64,000 nt of DNA from CBDBIK01 sp965206145 (GTDB lineage Bacteria > Pseudomonadota > Alphaproteobacteria > TMED109), in the NCBI GenBank assembly GCA_965206145.1, contig CBDBIK010000009.1:434001-498000 (forward strand). The letters run 5' to 3'. Below are positions 53,522-61,739 of the stretch, piece after piece (the first letter of the stretch is position 1; each line of letters starts with the position of its first letter). The position numbers and the translations under genes were made by a program. The notes beneath the pieces are model-generated. The model had not been told where the DNA came from, did not search any database, and saw only the letters and a program-made list of their open reading frames with translations.

Positions 53522-54805
53522 ATGTCCCTTTCCACAGACATCACGCGACGCGGCGTTCTGGCGGGCTCAGGTGCGGCTCTGCTTGGAAGCGTCGCAGCCC
53601 GGGCACAGGAACTCCTGCCTTCGAACGGACCGAGGGTTTTGGTGGTCGGCGGCGGATGGGGAGGTACGTCAACGGCGAAGTACATCCGTCTGCTCGATCC
53701 CAGGATTGAGGTCGTGCTTTTGGAACGAGAACCCGTCTTCCACTCCTGTCCCGTGAGCAATTGGGTGATTGGCCATATCCGCACAGTGGATGACATTACC
53801 CACTCCTATGACACGCTTAAGGAGCGGTACGGGATCAAGGTTATCCAGACTGAGGTTCTGGCGGTGGACCCGGGATCGAAGACCCTCTGCACTGCCGATG
53901 GAACGCTCTCATGGGATCGCTTGGTGCTGTCCCCTGGAATTGAGTTGGACCATTCAGGAATCGAGGGTTGGAGCGAAGAAGCGCAGGCCCGCTTTCCGTC
54001 CGCGTGGATCCCTGGTGAGGAGACGGCTCGGCTGCGTGGCATGCTTGCCGAAATGCCAGTGGGTGGCACGGTCGCAATTTCCGTGCCGCTAAGCCCGTAC
54101 CGTTGTCCTCCGGGTCCGTACGAGCGGATCAGCCTGATCGCCTCGTACCTCAAACGCGAAAAGCCAGGATCAAGGATTGTAGTGTTGGACGCGAACTCGG
54201 GGATCGTCTCGAAGGGCAAGCTATTCCAGGCGGCTTGGGATGATTTCTATGACGGGATTATCGATTACCGTCCCGAAAGCCAGCTTGCGCAGGTCGATGC
54301 CAGCGCAGGCATCCTGTCGAGCGATTTCGACGACGTGCAGGCGGATGTGGGAAACGTCATCCCGCCGCAGCGTGCTCCCCGGCTCCTGCGGGAGGCGGGG
54401 TTGGTACCGGAAGGAAGCAACTGGGCACCTGTTGACCCGTTCGATTTTTCGTCCTCGCTCGCACCTGAAGTTCATATAATCGGTGACGCTACCGACCAGC
54501 TGACGGTAGGGAAACTGCCCAAGTCTGGATTTGTCGCCAATTCGATGGGGAAGGTCACCGCTTGGGCGATCGTAGCTCAGCTTTCGGGGCGCGAACCACC
54601 GATGCCGTCCTTAATCAACACCTGTTACAGCTTGGTCTCGCCCGAAGAGGGCATTTCCGTGGGCGCGGTGTATGGGTATGACAAGGAAACTGGCAAGCTA
54701 GTCTCAAAAGAGGGGTCGACCGGAACCTCGAGCGCACGCTCGAAAGCGATCGCTGCGAATGCTTGGGATTGGGCGCAAGCGATCTGGTCCGACATGTTGA
54801 CCTGA
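53522..54805 (+). CDS. fccB: Flavocytochrome c sulfide dehydrogenase flavoprotein subunit (FccB/SoxF)
   Basis: A FAD-dependent sulfide oxidase of the pyridine nucleotide-disulfide reductase superfamily, 427 residues. It has a Tat signal (DITRRGVLAGSGAALLGS), the FAD loop RVLVVGGGWGGTSTAKYI, the redox cysteines in VFHSCPVSNW and LINTCYSLVSPE, and EVHIIGDATDQLTVGKLPKS near the C-terminus. It oxidises sulfide in the periplasm and passes electrons to the heme subunit encoded just upstream. Downstream it converges on a small gene with a 7-base gap. Confidence 0.94.
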   Translation: MSLSTDITRRGVLAGSGAALLGSVAARAQELLPSNGPRVLVVGGGWGGTSTAKYIRLLDPRIEVVLLEREPVFHSCPVSNWVIGHIRTVDDITHSYDTLKERYGIKVIQTEVLAVDPGSKTLCTADGTLSWDRLVLSPGIELDHSGIEGWSEEAQARFPSAWIPGEETARLRGMLAEMPVGGTVAISVPLSPYRCPPGPYERISLIASYLKREKPGSRIVVLDANSGIVSKGKLFQAAWDDFYDGIIDYRPESQLAQVDASAGILSSDFDDVQADVGNVIPPQRAPRLLREAGLVPEGSNWAPVDPFDFSSSLAPEVHIIGDATDQLTVGKLPKSGFVANSMGKVTAWAIVAQLSGREPPMPSLINTCYSLVSPEEGISVGAVYGYDKETGKLVSKEGSTGTSSARSKAIAANAWDWAQAIWSDMLT

Positions 54806-54812
54806 TCTAGTC

Positions 54813-55187
54813 TCAAGAATCCGCGTCCGTTCTTTTCTTCTCGAGACGGCACGAATCCACCTCGCACAGGATCCTTCCCCGGAGCACGGGAGATCCTTCC
54901 GCACACTCCATCAGGAAGACGATCTTCGTTCCTTCCTGTCCGAGCCTTTGAACATCAGGATCGACACATCCTTCTTCCTCGGCGACGGTCAAGGCAAGTG
55001 GGCTGTGCTCGACCATCGCCCGCGTGGGCACTCCCACGGCGACGGCGATGGCGACGACGATAAGGAAAGCGGTGAGCCGACTGCTGTGGTTCAAACGGAT
55101 TCTCCTCGGCCTGAACGAGGTTCCGGCCTCGAGTCGAAGGATCGCTCCGGGTGAGGTTTCCGGCAATATCCTCACATGGGTGCTCAA
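54813..55187 (-). CDS. Small membrane-anchored or secreted protein, unknown
   Basis: A 124-residue protein with a basic N-terminus, one hydrophobic helix (LTAFLIVVAIAVAVGVP) around residues 39-55 and a mainly acidic, four-cysteine C-terminal part (EGCVDPD, LMECAEG and LCEVDSC). The likely start is TTG at 55187, overlapping the ychF stop as TTGA; GTG at 55175 is an alternative. The four cysteines would lie outside the membrane and could form two disulfides. I do not recognise a family. Being coupled to ychF argues that it is real. Confidence 0.55.
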   Translation of the reverse strand: MSTHVRILPETSPGAILRLEAGTSFRPRRIRLNHSSRLTAFLIVVAIAVAVGVPTRAMVEHSPLALTVAEEEGCVDPDVQRLGQEGTKIVFLMECAEGSPVLRGRILCEVDSCRLEKKRTDADS

Positions 55188-56284
55188 ACGTTAAAACGAA
55201 ATAGCATGATGTCGCCGTCGACTACTTGGTAGTTCCGTCCCTCGCTTCGCATTCTTCCTGCTGCCCGTGCTCCCTGCTCGCCGCCCGCCTCCACGAATTC
55301 CTCGAAGGAGATTGTTTCTGCGGCAATGAAACCACGCTCGAAATCGGTATGGATGGTGCCGCCGGCACGTCCTGCAGGTGTCCCTTGCGGGATCGTCCAG
55401 GCACGGGTTTGGTTGGGGCCGGTGGTGAAGAACGTAATCAGTCCCAGCAGTCTGTAGCCCGTCCGCGCAAAGCGCGCGAGCCCTGATTCTTCCAGACCGA
55501 CGCTTGTAAGGAAGGCCCGGCGCTCTTCCTGGTTCTCGATTGCAAGAAGTTCCGATTCCAATTTCGCCGAGACAACCACCGCCTCAGCACCCTCGCTCGC
55601 CGCCCGCTCTGCGACGGCGGCGGAAAGGGCGTTACCGTGGCTAGCGGAATCCTCGTCCACATTGGCTACGTACAGGACAGGTTTGGCTGTAAGCAGCCCA
55701 AGTTCATTGAACGTTTTCTCCTCTTCACGAGGCACGCTCATCATCCTTGCGTGTCTTCCTTCCCCCAGGTGGGTGAGTGTCCGCTCAATGAGGGCAAGAC
55801 GCTCCTTTGCTTCTCGTTCGCCCGTCCGTGCCGCTTTTTCTGCCCCTTCGCGTCTCCGTTCAAGGCTTTCCAGATCGGAAAGCAGCAGCTCTGTCTCAAC
55901 CGTCTCCGCGTCCATAAGCGGGTCGCCAGGAGCGTTTACATGCGTGATCTCTCCGTCCTCGAAGCAGCGCAGCACGTGAGCCACCGCGTCCACCTCCCGT
56001 ATGTGGGAGAGGAATTTGTTGCCCAGACCTTCCCCTTTGCTCGCTCCTTCGACGAGGCCTGCGATGTCCACGAAATCAACGCTGGTGGGGATGAATTCCC
56101 CTGATTTAGAAATTCGTGCGATTCGAGCCAGCCTCGAATCGGGGACGGCAACCCGCCCCACGTTTGGATCGATCGTGCAGAAGGGATAGTTCGCGGCTTC
56201 GGCGCGCCCCGATTCAGTGAGCGCGTTGAAAAGCGTCGATTTCCCCACATTGGGAAGCCCCACGATCCCGCACTGGAATCCCAT
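55184..56284 (-). CDS. ychF: Redox-regulated ATPase YchF (OLA1)
   Basis: An Obg-family P-loop ATPase that binds ribosomes. The P-loop is GIVGLPNVGKSTLFNALT, followed by DIAGLVEGASKGEGLGN and the C-terminal TGS domain (LLGLITFFTTGPNQTRAW and QVVDGDIMLFRFNV). 366 residues, standard length. It follows pth by 3 bases in the prs-rplY-pth-ychF operon. Confidence 0.97.
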   Translation of the reverse strand: MGFQCGIVGLPNVGKSTLFNALTESGRAEAANYPFCTIDPNVGRVAVPDSRLARIARISKSGEFIPTSVDFVDIAGLVEGASKGEGLGNKFLSHIREVDAVAHVLRCFEDGEITHVNAPGDPLMDAETVETELLLSDLESLERRREGAEKAARTGEREAKERLALIERTLTHLGEGRHARMMSVPREEEKTFNELGLLTAKPVLYVANVDEDSASHGNALSAAVAERAASEGAEAVVVSAKLESELLAIENQEERRAFLTSVGLEESGLARFARTGYRLLGLITFFTTGPNQTRAWTIPQGTPAGRAGGTIHTDFERGFIAAETISFEEFVEAGGEQGARAAGRMRSEGRNYQVVDGDIMLFRFNV

Positions 56285-56287
56285 CGT

Positions 56288-56896
56288 TCAGTTCTTTCCG
56301 GAAGGGGAGGTTTTCGTCTCGCTCCCTGGCGGTGGTGCGAGAACCGCGACCTTGTTCATGAACCGGTCATCTTCACCGGCGGCAAGTAGAGGCATCGCTT
56401 CGGCGATCGCGTCGAGAAGCAGGTTGAGCCACTGGTGGTCCGCCCGCGAGAAACTCTTCAGAACATGGCCGACCGCGCCGTTGGCTCCGGGAGGTCGTCC
56501 GACCCCGATTCTCACACGTCGGTAGTTCGTGCCGATGTGGCGGTCGATGCTTGCGAGACCACGGTGGCCGGCGTTGCCGCCGCCACGTTTCACGCGGATG
56601 CGCCCTGCGGCGAGATCGATTTCATCGTGGATCACGGTAACCGCCTCAGGCGCGATGCGGTGGTAGCGGCAGGCAGCGTTCACTGCTTCGCCTGAGAGGT
56701 TCATCCAGGTAAGCGGGCGCAGTGCAAGGAATTCCTGGCCGCCGATTTCTCCCTGGAACTTCTCGCTTTTGAAGCGACGGCGGGGGCGTGAAAATCCGTG
56801 TGCTCTAGCGATCGTATCGATCGCCATGAAGCCAACGTTGTGCCTTTCGCGGGCGTGCTTCGGCCCCGGGTTTCCGAGTCCGATCAGAAGATCCAC
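56288..56896 (-). CDS. pth: Peptidyl-tRNA hydrolase
   Basis: Pth releases peptides from stalled peptidyl-tRNA. The N-terminus LLIGLGNPGPKHARERHNVG carries the catalytic His, and the conserved EFLALRPLTWMNLSGEAV, VIHDEIDLAAGRIRVKRGG and GNAGHRGLASIDRHIGT follow. The GTG at 56896 gives 202 residues with the canonical start; the open frame continues upstream inside rplY without similarity. Spacing to rplY is 16 bases. Confidence 0.96.
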   Translation of the reverse strand: MDLLIGLGNPGPKHARERHNVGFMAIDTIARAHGFSRPRRRFKSEKFQGEIGGQEFLALRPLTWMNLSGEAVNAACRYHRIAPEAVTVIHDEIDLAAGRIRVKRGGGNAGHRGLASIDRHIGTNYRRVRIGVGRPPGANGAVGHVLKSFSRADHQWLNLLLDAIAEAMPLLAAGEDDRFMNKVAVLAPPPGSETKTSPSGKN

Positions 56897-56912
56897 CGTC
56901 GATTCGGTCCGA

Positions 56913-57584
56913 CTACTCGGACTCCGGCGATTCCTCTTCCGAGGAGGTCCCACCGCCTTCGTCCTCTTCAAGGTCTTCGCCTTCCTCGCTCTCGTCCTCT
57001 TCGGCTTGCGAGACGAGTACCGACGGGGCGACAATGCTTGCCACCGTGAAGTCGCGGTCGGCGATGGTGGGCTCAACGTCCTCACCAAGGTTGGTATGGC
57101 TAATGTGCAAACTTTCGCCAATCTCCATCCCCGTCAAATCGAACTCAAATTTCTCGGGAATGCTGCCTGCCGGACAGGTCACCCCGACCACGCGCCGGAC
57201 GATGTTGAGGACGCCACCGCGCTTGAGGCCAGGTGATTCTTCCTCGTTCAGGAATGTCACGGGTATCTCGACAGTGACCTTTGTGTCAGTCCCGACGCGG
57301 AGGAAGTCCACGTGCAAGGGATCATCAGTGACTGGATGCAGGTCGAGTGCTTGGGGGAGGACGCGGACGGCCTTGCCGCTGATTTCTAAATCGTAGAGGC
57401 GGGTGTAGAAACCGGCACGTTTGGTCTCGCGGCGAATTTTCTCGAGGCTGATTGCCACGGCAAGGGGTTCCTCCTTGCCGCCGTAGATGATCGCCGGCAG
57501 TTGGCCCTCACGCCGCAACTGCCTAGCACCACCCTTGCCACGCGGCGTACGTTTCTGGGCCGGAATTGTTTTCATTTCCTGCAT
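56913..57584 (-). CDS. rplY: 50S ribosomal protein L25/general stress protein Ctc
   Basis: L25 binds 5S rRNA. The 223-residue form includes the L25 domain (RGKGGARQLRREGQLPAIIY, DLHPVTDDPLHVDFLRV) and the C-terminal TL5/Ctc domain (LKRGGVLNIVRRVVGVTCPA, IGESLHISHTNLGE), ending in a Glu/Ser-rich acidic tail. ATG at 57584 or 57575 both give plausible starts. Confidence 0.96.
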   Translation of the reverse strand: MQEMKTIPAQKRTPRGKGGARQLRREGQLPAIIYGGKEEPLAVAISLEKIRRETKRAGFYTRLYDLEISGKAVRVLPQALDLHPVTDDPLHVDFLRVGTDTKVTVEIPVTFLNEEESPGLKRGGVLNIVRRVVGVTCPAGSIPEKFEFDLTGMEIGESLHISHTNLGEDVEPTIADRDFTVASIVAPSVLVSQAEEDESEEGEDLEEDEGGGTSSEEESPESE

Positions 57585-57623
57585 GGTTTTCGTCTCTGAG
57601 AAAGATGCGCACGCCGTTCCCGA

Positions 57624-58556
57624 TCAGTCAAACAGGCTGGACACGGAACGGTAATCACTGATGCGCCGGATCGCCTCGGTGAATAGCGGCACGAGGGACA
57701 GTGTTCTTATTTTCGGCGCGTTTGCAACCTTTCCCCGATGGGCGATGGAGTCCGTGACCACAACTTCACCGAGTACCGACTTATCAATGCGCTCGACGGC
57801 AGGATCAGATAGCACGCCGTGGGTGGCGTAGGCGACAACTCGTTTCGCCCCATTGTTGATGAGAGCTTCTGCGGCATTGCAGATGGTGCCAGCGGTATCG
57901 ACGATGTCGTCGAAGATGATGCAGGTCTTCCCCTCCACCTCACCGATGATGTTCATCACCTCGGAGACGTTGGCACTCTCACGCCGTTTGTCGACGATGG
58001 CGAGATTAGTTTCCAGTCGTTTGGCAAGGTGACGGGCGCGTGCCACACCGCCGACGTCCGGGGAAACCACGGTGCACTCTTGCTTTTCGTAGTTTTTGTC
58101 GATGTCCTCGGCGATCACGGGGGCTGCATAAAGATTGTCCACGGGGATATCGAAGAAGCCCTGGATCTGGCCCGCATGGAGATCAATGGTAAGGACGCGA
58201 TTCGCGCCTGCAGTGGCGATGAGGTTGGCGACGAGTTTTGCTGAAATCGGTGCCCGGGGGCTTACCTTGCGGTCCTGGCGAGCGTAGCCGAAGTAGGGGA
58301 TGACCACGGTGACACTCGCTACGGACGCACGCCGAAGCGCGTCCGTGCAGATAAGCAACTCCATCAGGTGATGATTGGCAGGTGAGGATGTGGACTGGAT
58401 GAGAAAAACGTCCTGCCCACGGACGTTTTCGTTCACTTCTACAAATATTTCGGCATCGGAGAACGTCTGGACCTTGGTGTTGGCAAGTCCAAGTCCAAGC
58501 TCTCGGGCAATCGCTTCAGCGAGAGGGCGGTTGCTGTTGCCCGCAAGGAGCTTCAT
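57624..58556 (-). CDS. prs: Ribose-phosphate pyrophosphokinase
   Basis: Prs makes PRPP from ribose-5-phosphate and ATP for nucleotide, histidine and tryptophan synthesis. Motifs are LLAGNSNRPLAEAIARELG, FSDAEIFVEVNENVRGQDVF (quoted in part), the ATP loop YFGYARQDRKVSPRAPISAK and the PRPP loop IIFDDIVDTAGTICNAAEAL. The ATG at 58556 gives the standard 310 residues; the upstream open frame is dropped. First gene of the prs-rplY-pth-ychF operon. Confidence 0.97.
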   Translation of the reverse strand: MKLLAGNSNRPLAEAIARELGLGLANTKVQTFSDAEIFVEVNENVRGQDVFLIQSTSSPANHHLMELLICTDALRRASVASVTVVIPYFGYARQDRKVSPRAPISAKLVANLIATAGANRVLTIDLHAGQIQGFFDIPVDNLYAAPVIAEDIDKNYEKQECTVVSPDVGGVARARHLAKRLETNLAIVDKRRESANVSEVMNIIGEVEGKTCIIFDDIVDTAGTICNAAEALINNGAKRVVAYATHGVLSDPAVERIDKSVLGEVVVTDSIAHRGKVANAPKIRTLSLVPLFTEAIRRISDYRSVSSLFD

Positions 58557-58674
58557 CGTCCGACCCGTGTCCGAGTGTCGCGCAAGCGGGCATCTGCCCG
58601 CCGCCACCTTAGCCCCGTTGCGGGGAAGGGTAAAGAGAGCGTTGTCCCGACATGGGTCATACGAACGCCCAGAC

Positions 58675-59118
58675 TCAGCCGTCGTTCGCTTCCGCAGAGA
58701 CGATCCGCATCTCCCGAAAGCCGTTCTTCTCGGCAAGCCACGTAGAAAGATCGATCAGGTCGCCGTCCCGGGGCGCTGCAATGATCCACACGAGGCCATG
58801 TTCGAAGATTGCCTCCCGATCCCGGTGCGACGGCCAGGTAGCACCACCGGGATGGGAGTGGTAGAGCCCCACCACCTTCTGGCCGCTTCCTCGGAGTTCG
58901 CGCTGCAACCGAAGTCGGATCGCTGGGTCGATTTCAAAGCTTCGCTCAGGCTCCTGGGCAAGATTAGTACTGGGGTGGACCGCTGAAAGCACAATTTCCC
59001 TCCCCTCCCGCCTCCCAACGAGAAGACCGCAGCATTCCTGCGGGGAAGCCATTCGGGTGGCATCCCGGATACTGTTGAAAACGCCGGCTTCTGCGCGCAC
59101 TGTGTCCGGCTCAGTCAT
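58675..59118 (-). CDS. JAMM/MPN-domain metallopeptidase (M67 family)
   Basis: A 147-residue JAB1/MPN protein with the full zinc JAMM signature: the Glu in QECCGLLVG and HSHPGGATWPSHRD, which matches H-x-H-x7-S-x2-D. Bacterial members cleave C-terminal tails from ubiquitin-like sulfur carriers or cysteine adducts. The ATG at 59118 overlaps the stop of the small membrane protein gene by 8 bases. No ThiS/MoaD partner gene is nearby. Confidence 0.9.
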   Translation of the reverse strand: MTEPDTVRAEAGVFNSIRDATRMASPQECCGLLVGRREGREIVLSAVHPSTNLAQEPERSFEIDPAIRLRLQRELRGSGQKVVGLYHSHPGGATWPSHRDREAIFEHGLVWIIAAPRDGDLIDLSTWLAEKNGFREMRIVSAEANDG

Positions 59119-59290
59119 GGGAGGTGCGTTTTGCCCAAACCGCTGCATCAGTTGGATATCTCCCCATTATCTCGATGGCGAGATCAGCGAGGCTTACGAT
59201 CAGGAACGCCGTGCCGGCGAGGATGATTGCTCCGAGGACGATCACCATGACCAGGAGAATCCGGGAGGTCTTGTTGAGTGATTCGAACAA
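59111..59290 (-). CDS. Small single-helix membrane protein
   Basis: A 59-codon frame from TTG at 59290 (or a shorter form from ATG at 59248) encodes a short charged start, one hydrophobic helix (LVMVIVLGAIILAGTAFLIV) and a C-terminus ending VWAKRTSHD. Small one-helix proteins of this kind (DUF6476-like, by recollection) often lie next to an RluA-type pseudouridine synthase in alphaproteobacteria. It overlaps the JAMM gene start and diverges from rluD with an 11-base gap. Function is unknown. Confidence 0.6.
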   Translation of the reverse strand: MFESLNKTSRILLVMVIVLGAIILAGTAFLIVSLADLAIEIMGRYPTDAAVWAKRTSHD

Positions 59291-59301
59291 CGGTTTCTAA
59301 C

Positions 59302-60297
59302 GTGCCAGACGATTCCAAAACGGAGGTCCGCGAGGTCTGCGTTTTCGCCAAAGAGGCGGGTACAAGACTCGACCGACTGCTGGCGGATCGGGTAGACGAT
59401 CTTAGCCGTTCGCGCGCACGGGCGTTGATCGACGAAGGTGCTGTCAGCGCGAATGACAGACCTGCCGGTGCGCCGAACCGGAAGGTACGCGCTGGTGAGG
59501 TTTTCCAGGTGCGCATCCCGCCGCCACGTTCAGCAGATCTCGAGCCTGCCGATATTCCACTCGACGTGGTTCATGAGGACGAGCATCTGCTTGTCATTGA
59601 CAAACCGATAGGTCTCGTGGTCCATCCTGCGCCGGGGCACCGGGGCGACACTCTTGTGAATGCGCTGCTCGCTCATTGCGGAGAAAACCTCTCCGGTATC
59701 GGAGGGGTGAAACGACCCGGGATCGTACATCGCCTTGATCGGAACACCTCGGGACTCATCGTGGTGGCGAAGACGGATGCCGCACATGTAAGCCTTGCGG
59801 CAGGAATTTCGGCCAAGGAAGTGGAGCGTTCCTATTTTGCGGTCTGCTGGAGGGTTCCCGCACCTCCGGTGGGAACGGTTGACGCCCCGATCTGGCGCCA
59901 TCCCCGGGACCGACGTCGAATGGCGGTGATGGCTTCCGGGAAGCCTGCCGAGACTCACTATCGTGTGATGCGATCCTGGGGAGGCGAAGCAAGTGTAGTT
60001 GCGTGCAAACTTGGCACGGGGCGCACCCATCAAATCCGTGTTCATTTTGCATCGATTGGCTGTCCCGTGGTCGGGGATTCACTGTATGGGCGAGCGAGGA
60101 ACGCATCCCAAAAGCTTTCCGAAGCGGCTCGCCATGGCCTCTCGTCCTTCCCCCGACAGGCCCTGCACGCCGAAAGATTAGCTTTTGCACATCCGGCAAC
60201 CGGTGAATTTCTTGTCTTTGAACGCCCGCCTCCGCAGGACATGCAGGGACTTCTTCACGATCTCGACAAGACGGGAACGGTAACGGAAAATCGTTGA
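59302..60297 (+). CDS. rluD: 23S rRNA pseudouridine synthase RluD-like
   Basis: An RluA-family pseudouridine synthase of 331 residues: an N-terminal S4 RNA-binding domain (GTRLDRLLADRVDDLSRSRA), LLVIDKPIGLVVHPAPGH, the catalytic Asp in GIVHRLDRNTSGLIVVAK and CKLGTGRTHQIRVHFASIG. The S4 domain favours RluD over RluA. The GTG at 59302 is used; an upstream GTG at 59278 would overlap the divergent small gene. Confidence 0.92.
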   Translation: MPDDSKTEVREVCVFAKEAGTRLDRLLADRVDDLSRSRARALIDEGAVSANDRPAGAPNRKVRAGEVFQVRIPPPRSADLEPADIPLDVVHEDEHLLVIDKPIGLVVHPAPGHRGDTLVNALLAHCGENLSGIGGVKRPGIVHRLDRNTSGLIVVAKTDAAHVSLAAGISAKEVERSYFAVCWRVPAPPVGTVDAPIWRHPRDRRRMAVMASGKPAETHYRVMRSWGGEASVVACKLGTGRTHQIRVHFASIGCPVVGDSLYGRARNASQKLSEAARHGLSSFPRQALHAERLAFAHPATGEFLVFERPPPQDMQGLLHDLDKTGTVTENR

Positions 60298-60363
60298 ATG
60301 TTTGGAGCTCGGGAGCATTTTGTGTGTCTGGAAAATGAGGGTACAGAAGTCAGTTACTTAATT

Positions 60364-60790
60364 TGGGGCTGACTCAGACAACTCGTTTTGGAATTATCAT
60401 GGTTGCGATGCTCGAGAATTGTCTGAGCCGCCACCAGAAAAGAGCGTTTGATAAAGCATTTTGTGTCTGTATCGACGGCCTTGACGGCGGGTAGGTTATG
60501 CGGAGTGAATCGCAAGATGGCGACCTACTTTTCCGTCGCCATCGTGAGGTCATTGTTTTCGAACTGGAATCTGCCAGCGCGGTGATGTTCGGCGGCGAGA
60601 TCGAAATGGACAAGAGCCACTTCGGTGGCAAGCGTAAAGGCAAGCGATGTCGGGGGCTGCTGGAAAGTTCTAGCCTTCGGTCTGTGTGAGTGTGTCGGAA
60701 GGGTCTACGCAAAGATTATCCCCGACTCCTTATTCGGGGAAACAGGGAGGGAGTTTGGGCGGAGTGATGTTGGCGGGCACTTCCTGCTCT
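60364..60790 (+). pseudogene. IS1595-family element remnant, 5-prime half
   Basis: Starting at a GGGGCTGACTCAGACAACTC sequence at about 60364, which resembles terminal inverted repeats of the IS1016/IS1595 group as I recall them, the DNA encodes broken pieces of the N-terminal half of the transposase in changing frames: LSRHQKRAFDKAF, then VNRKMATYF, then FELESASAVMFGGEIEMDKS followed by HFGGKRKGKRCRG, then VFGLCECVGRVYAKIIPD. The frame changes at least three times. After IIPD (ending 60726) similarity stops. The C-terminal catalytic part is missing here. Confidence 0.85.
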
Positions 60791-60906
60791 GCTGAACCGT
60801 GCTAGCCAGCGCCATCCAGAATGCAAAGGGCATGTGTGCCTGATGCGATGGTTGTGGCGATCTCGGCGAGATGCGCACTCATGGCTTTTGTGTTGACATG
60901 TGGCGT

Positions 60907-60924
60907 GCACCGTCATGACGGTGC
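60907..60924. repeat. Perfect 18-bp palindrome
   Basis: GCACCGTCATGACGGTGC is exactly self-complementary. It lies in the gap between the IS remnant and a small secreted-protein gene. It could be an operator for a dimeric regulator or a hairpin; no T-run follows. Confidence 0.6.
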
Positions 60925-60983
60925 CACCCTTCAGAGGCGTCACCAAACTTCCGGCTATAACTCATCCGAACGGGATGTTAAGG

Positions 60984-61379
60984 CTACTGTACTGTATTGA
61001 TCTTGCAGATGGCGGCGATATTCGGCACCCCCAATAGGTAGCCAAGTAGGCGTCCAGCTTTATCTACCGTCGTGATAAATCCATTGATATTGCTGTCTGT
61101 CACCGACGCCTTGCGAAGCACATTGCAATCAATATCTGTGTAAATCTGATCACCCGCTGTCATATCCGAGATGTGGAGGGTTCCTTGTTCGGTATCATAT
61201 TCCAGATACGTGAACTTGTATTCGACGTCGGTTTCTAAATCAATAAACACCCCACCCTCAACAACCCCGTCTTCAATGCGGTCTGCGTGCCATTTGACGC
61301 CTTCCGATTCTGCTCCAATTGCCGCACACGGTCTTGCCAGAAAAATGGCGACGATCAAAATGTTACGCACAGTGATCAT
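60984..61379 (-). CDS. Small secreted protein, unknown
   Basis: A 131-residue protein with a probable signal peptide (ITVRNILIVAIFLARPCAAIGA) and a beta-rich, mostly acidic body (GGVFIDLETDVEYKFTYLEY, then GTLHISDMTAGDQIYTDIDC) ending in a more hydrophobic stretch (GRLLGYLLGVPNIAAICKI). Two body cysteines may form a disulfide. No family is recognised. The gene is visibly AT-richer than the flanking core genes and stands alone beside an IS remnant, which fits horizontal gain. Confidence 0.6.
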   Translation of the reverse strand: MITVRNILIVAIFLARPCAAIGAESEGVKWHADRIEDGVVEGGVFIDLETDVEYKFTYLEYDTEQGTLHISDMTAGDQIYTDIDCNVLRKASVTDSNINGFITTVDKAGRLLGYLLGVPNIAAICKINTVQ

Positions 61380-61607
61380 CTATATCTCCAATTATTGCCG
61401 ATTCAAAACCGTCATGAATCTACATCTAAGATAAACAAAATCAAACCAAAATGTCGTTTGGGTCAGGTGGAATTCATGGTCCGGGACCGGTTATCATTGC
61501 CGTGGTTTTCGGGTTTTGAACAGAGTGACAATGTCATCTAAAGTGCCCGTCTGGTCCAGATCCAAAGAGAGGTATGCCGCCCGGAACGTTACTTTTAGGG
61601 CTTTTGA

Positions 61608-61639
61608 GCGTTCGGGCACACAAGCGTTCGGGCACACAA
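61608..61639. repeat. 16-bp tandem duplication
   Basis: GCGTTCGGGCACACAA is present twice in direct succession (61608-61623 and 61624-61639), about 35 bases upstream of the rpoH promoter. It may be a duplicated regulator site or a simple slippage event. Confidence 0.7.
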
Positions 61640-61673
61640 TTGTCGTTACTTTTTCTATGGATTCTGTGATCTC

Positions 61674-61702
61674 CTTGAAAATGGGCTCTGCGATGCCCAT
61701 AT
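61674..61702 (+). promoter_or_regulatory. Putative heat-shock (sigma32-type) promoter of rpoH
   Basis: CTTGAAA at 61674-61680 and CCCATAT at 61696-61702, separated by 15 bases, match the sigma32 consensus CTTGAAA and CCCCATNT. The end of the -10-like element is 37 bases before the rpoH ATG. This suggests rpoH is transcribed by its own product, as established for rpoH of Caulobacter. Confidence 0.6.
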
Positions 61703-61739
61703 TTTGTTTTGCTTTTTGGATGTGAGATTTACCGACCTT

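Noticed and set aside
60733..60752. Short CCCCGA/TCGGGG hairpin after the 60.4 kb IS fragment as a terminator
   Set aside because: The stem is only six base pairs, lies within decayed IS sequence and is not followed by a T-run.
61494..61700. 68-codon minus-strand frame just upstream of rpoH
   Set aside because: It spans the tandem duplication and the putative rpoH promoter, and has no recognisable features.
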